Shown here: one piece after another, positions 63,807 through 64,000 of the stretch | Layout: each line of letters begins with the position of its first letter | Position numbering within the stretch: the first letter of the stretch is position 1 | NCBI GenBank assembly: GCA_019753235.1 | Contig: JAIELF010000010.1 | Span: 124,001-188,000, forward strand | Direction of reading: 5' to 3' | Length of the DNA: 64,000 nucleotides | Origin: a bacterium | GTDB lineage: Bacteria; Planctomycetota; Planctomycetia; Kolteriales; Kolteriaceae | The notes under the pieces: model-generated | What the model saw: the letters and a program-made list of their open reading frames with translations, nothing else | What the model was told of the DNA's origin: nothing | The model's database searches: none | Translations under genes and position numbers: made by a program

Positions 63807-63860
63807 ATTGAGACTCAATCTCAATGTAAATTATCTTAGTCGGTTGGCGGATGCCGTCAA
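63807..63860 (-). promoter_or_regulatory. Promoter overlapped by a 19-bp Fur-like dyad
   Basis: On the minus strand TTGACG (63860-63855) is a good -35 box and GATAAT (63835-63830) a good -10 box, 19 bases apart (long but usable). Just downstream lies ATTGAGA-TTGAG-TCTCAAT (63825-63807), a dyad with 7-base arms and a 5-base centre that resembles Fur boxes of the TGAGA-n-TCTCA type. The likely start point falls within it, so a bound repressor would block the PEP-CTERM-like gene. Fur control is inferred. Confidence 0.5.
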
Positions 63861-64000
63861 GAAAAATCGCCGCACGGTGTGGAAGGGGTTGTTGGCCGAT
63901 ACGCCAAATCGTTCGGGATGACGGAACCGTGATTCGCCAAGAGGTTTAAGAGGATTTGCAAGGAAGCGAAACGAAGATGACAAATCGCTATCTCGGTAAA
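63861..64000. other. Right-edge non-coding sequence
   Basis: I see no gene or element in the last 140 bases. It may be upstream of a gene beyond the edge. Confidence 0.4.

Noticed and set aside
1-64000. CRISPR arrays, tRNA or rRNA genes, transposases, phage or defence genes
   Set aside because: I looked for spaced direct repeats, tRNA TPsiC-loop motifs and integrase or transposase motifs and saw none. A tRNAscan or profile search would settle the tRNA question.

Overview
This window is chromosomal DNA from a member of the Planctomycetota. The evidence is the gene content: a PVC-type heme-binding protein with ThuA, propeller, HEAT and cytochrome c parts; a DUF1559 pilin-like protein; a PEP-CTERM-like protein; a pre-peptidase C-terminal (PPC) domain protein; several PQQ-type beta-propeller proteins; an NPCBM protein; and a MoxR/DUF58/vWA operon with a DUF4175-type coiled-coil protein. 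The base composition is moderately GC-rich. I cannot fix the order or genus. I see no insertion sequence, prophage, CRISPR array, rRNA or tRNA, so the window reads as ordinary vertically inherited chromosome with many lineage-specific envelope and signalling genes.

Layout. 1-3056 (minus) is the 5' part of a very large secreted TPR/beta-propeller protein that runs off the left edge and has no ATG, GTG or TTG start. 3340-7998 holds an outer-membrane barrel (DUF6268-like), a divergent alkaline-phosphatase-superfamily protein, an aspartate aminotransferase and a CysQ-type phosphatase. 8004-13792 (minus) carries a YeiH-type transporter, lysA, an N-methyltryptophan/sarcosine oxidase-like flavoprotein and a PAS-GGDEF-EAL protein. 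14368-17195 (minus) holds a small lipoprotein and a PPC protein. A conspicuous 11-bp inverted repeat separates these from a plus-strand set at 17611-21959: pseudo-receiver/PP2C phosphatase, PilZ protein, zinc-ribbon membrane protein and a secreted protein with a BamE-like tail, the last three overlapping. UbiA and yacG (minus, overlapping) and a divergent SDR-like gene follow.

24431-33345 holds the 1479-residue ThuA/propeller/HEAT/cytochrome c protein, a Gdx/SugE transporter, an RluA-type pseudouridine synthase, a siroheme sulfite reductase (cysI), a CPBP-like membrane protein and proC. 33433-39727 is envelope-rich: an OmpL-like porin, a small membrane-anchored protein, an acidic repeat protein with an N-terminal helix-turn-helix and a C-terminal transmembrane helix, an OmpA-type lipoprotein and a PQQ propeller protein. 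39985-43660 holds a single-domain response regulator and the complete elongation factor P beta-lysylation set (epmA, efp, divergent epmB).

43806-61401 is one co-directional run of nine genes: a giant PQQ/TPR protein, MoxR ATPase, DUF58, two large vWA membrane proteins, a DUF4175-like coiled-coil protein, a low-complexity secreted protein, a terpenoid-cyclase-like repeat protein and an NPCBM protein. Most junctions overlap or are under 65 bp, so it looks like one envelope-located machine in which a MoxR ATPase acts on vWA partners. The right end (minus) holds a PEP-CTERM-like protein, a DUF1559 protein and a lipoprotein behind a promoter that overlaps a 19-bp Fur-like dyad.
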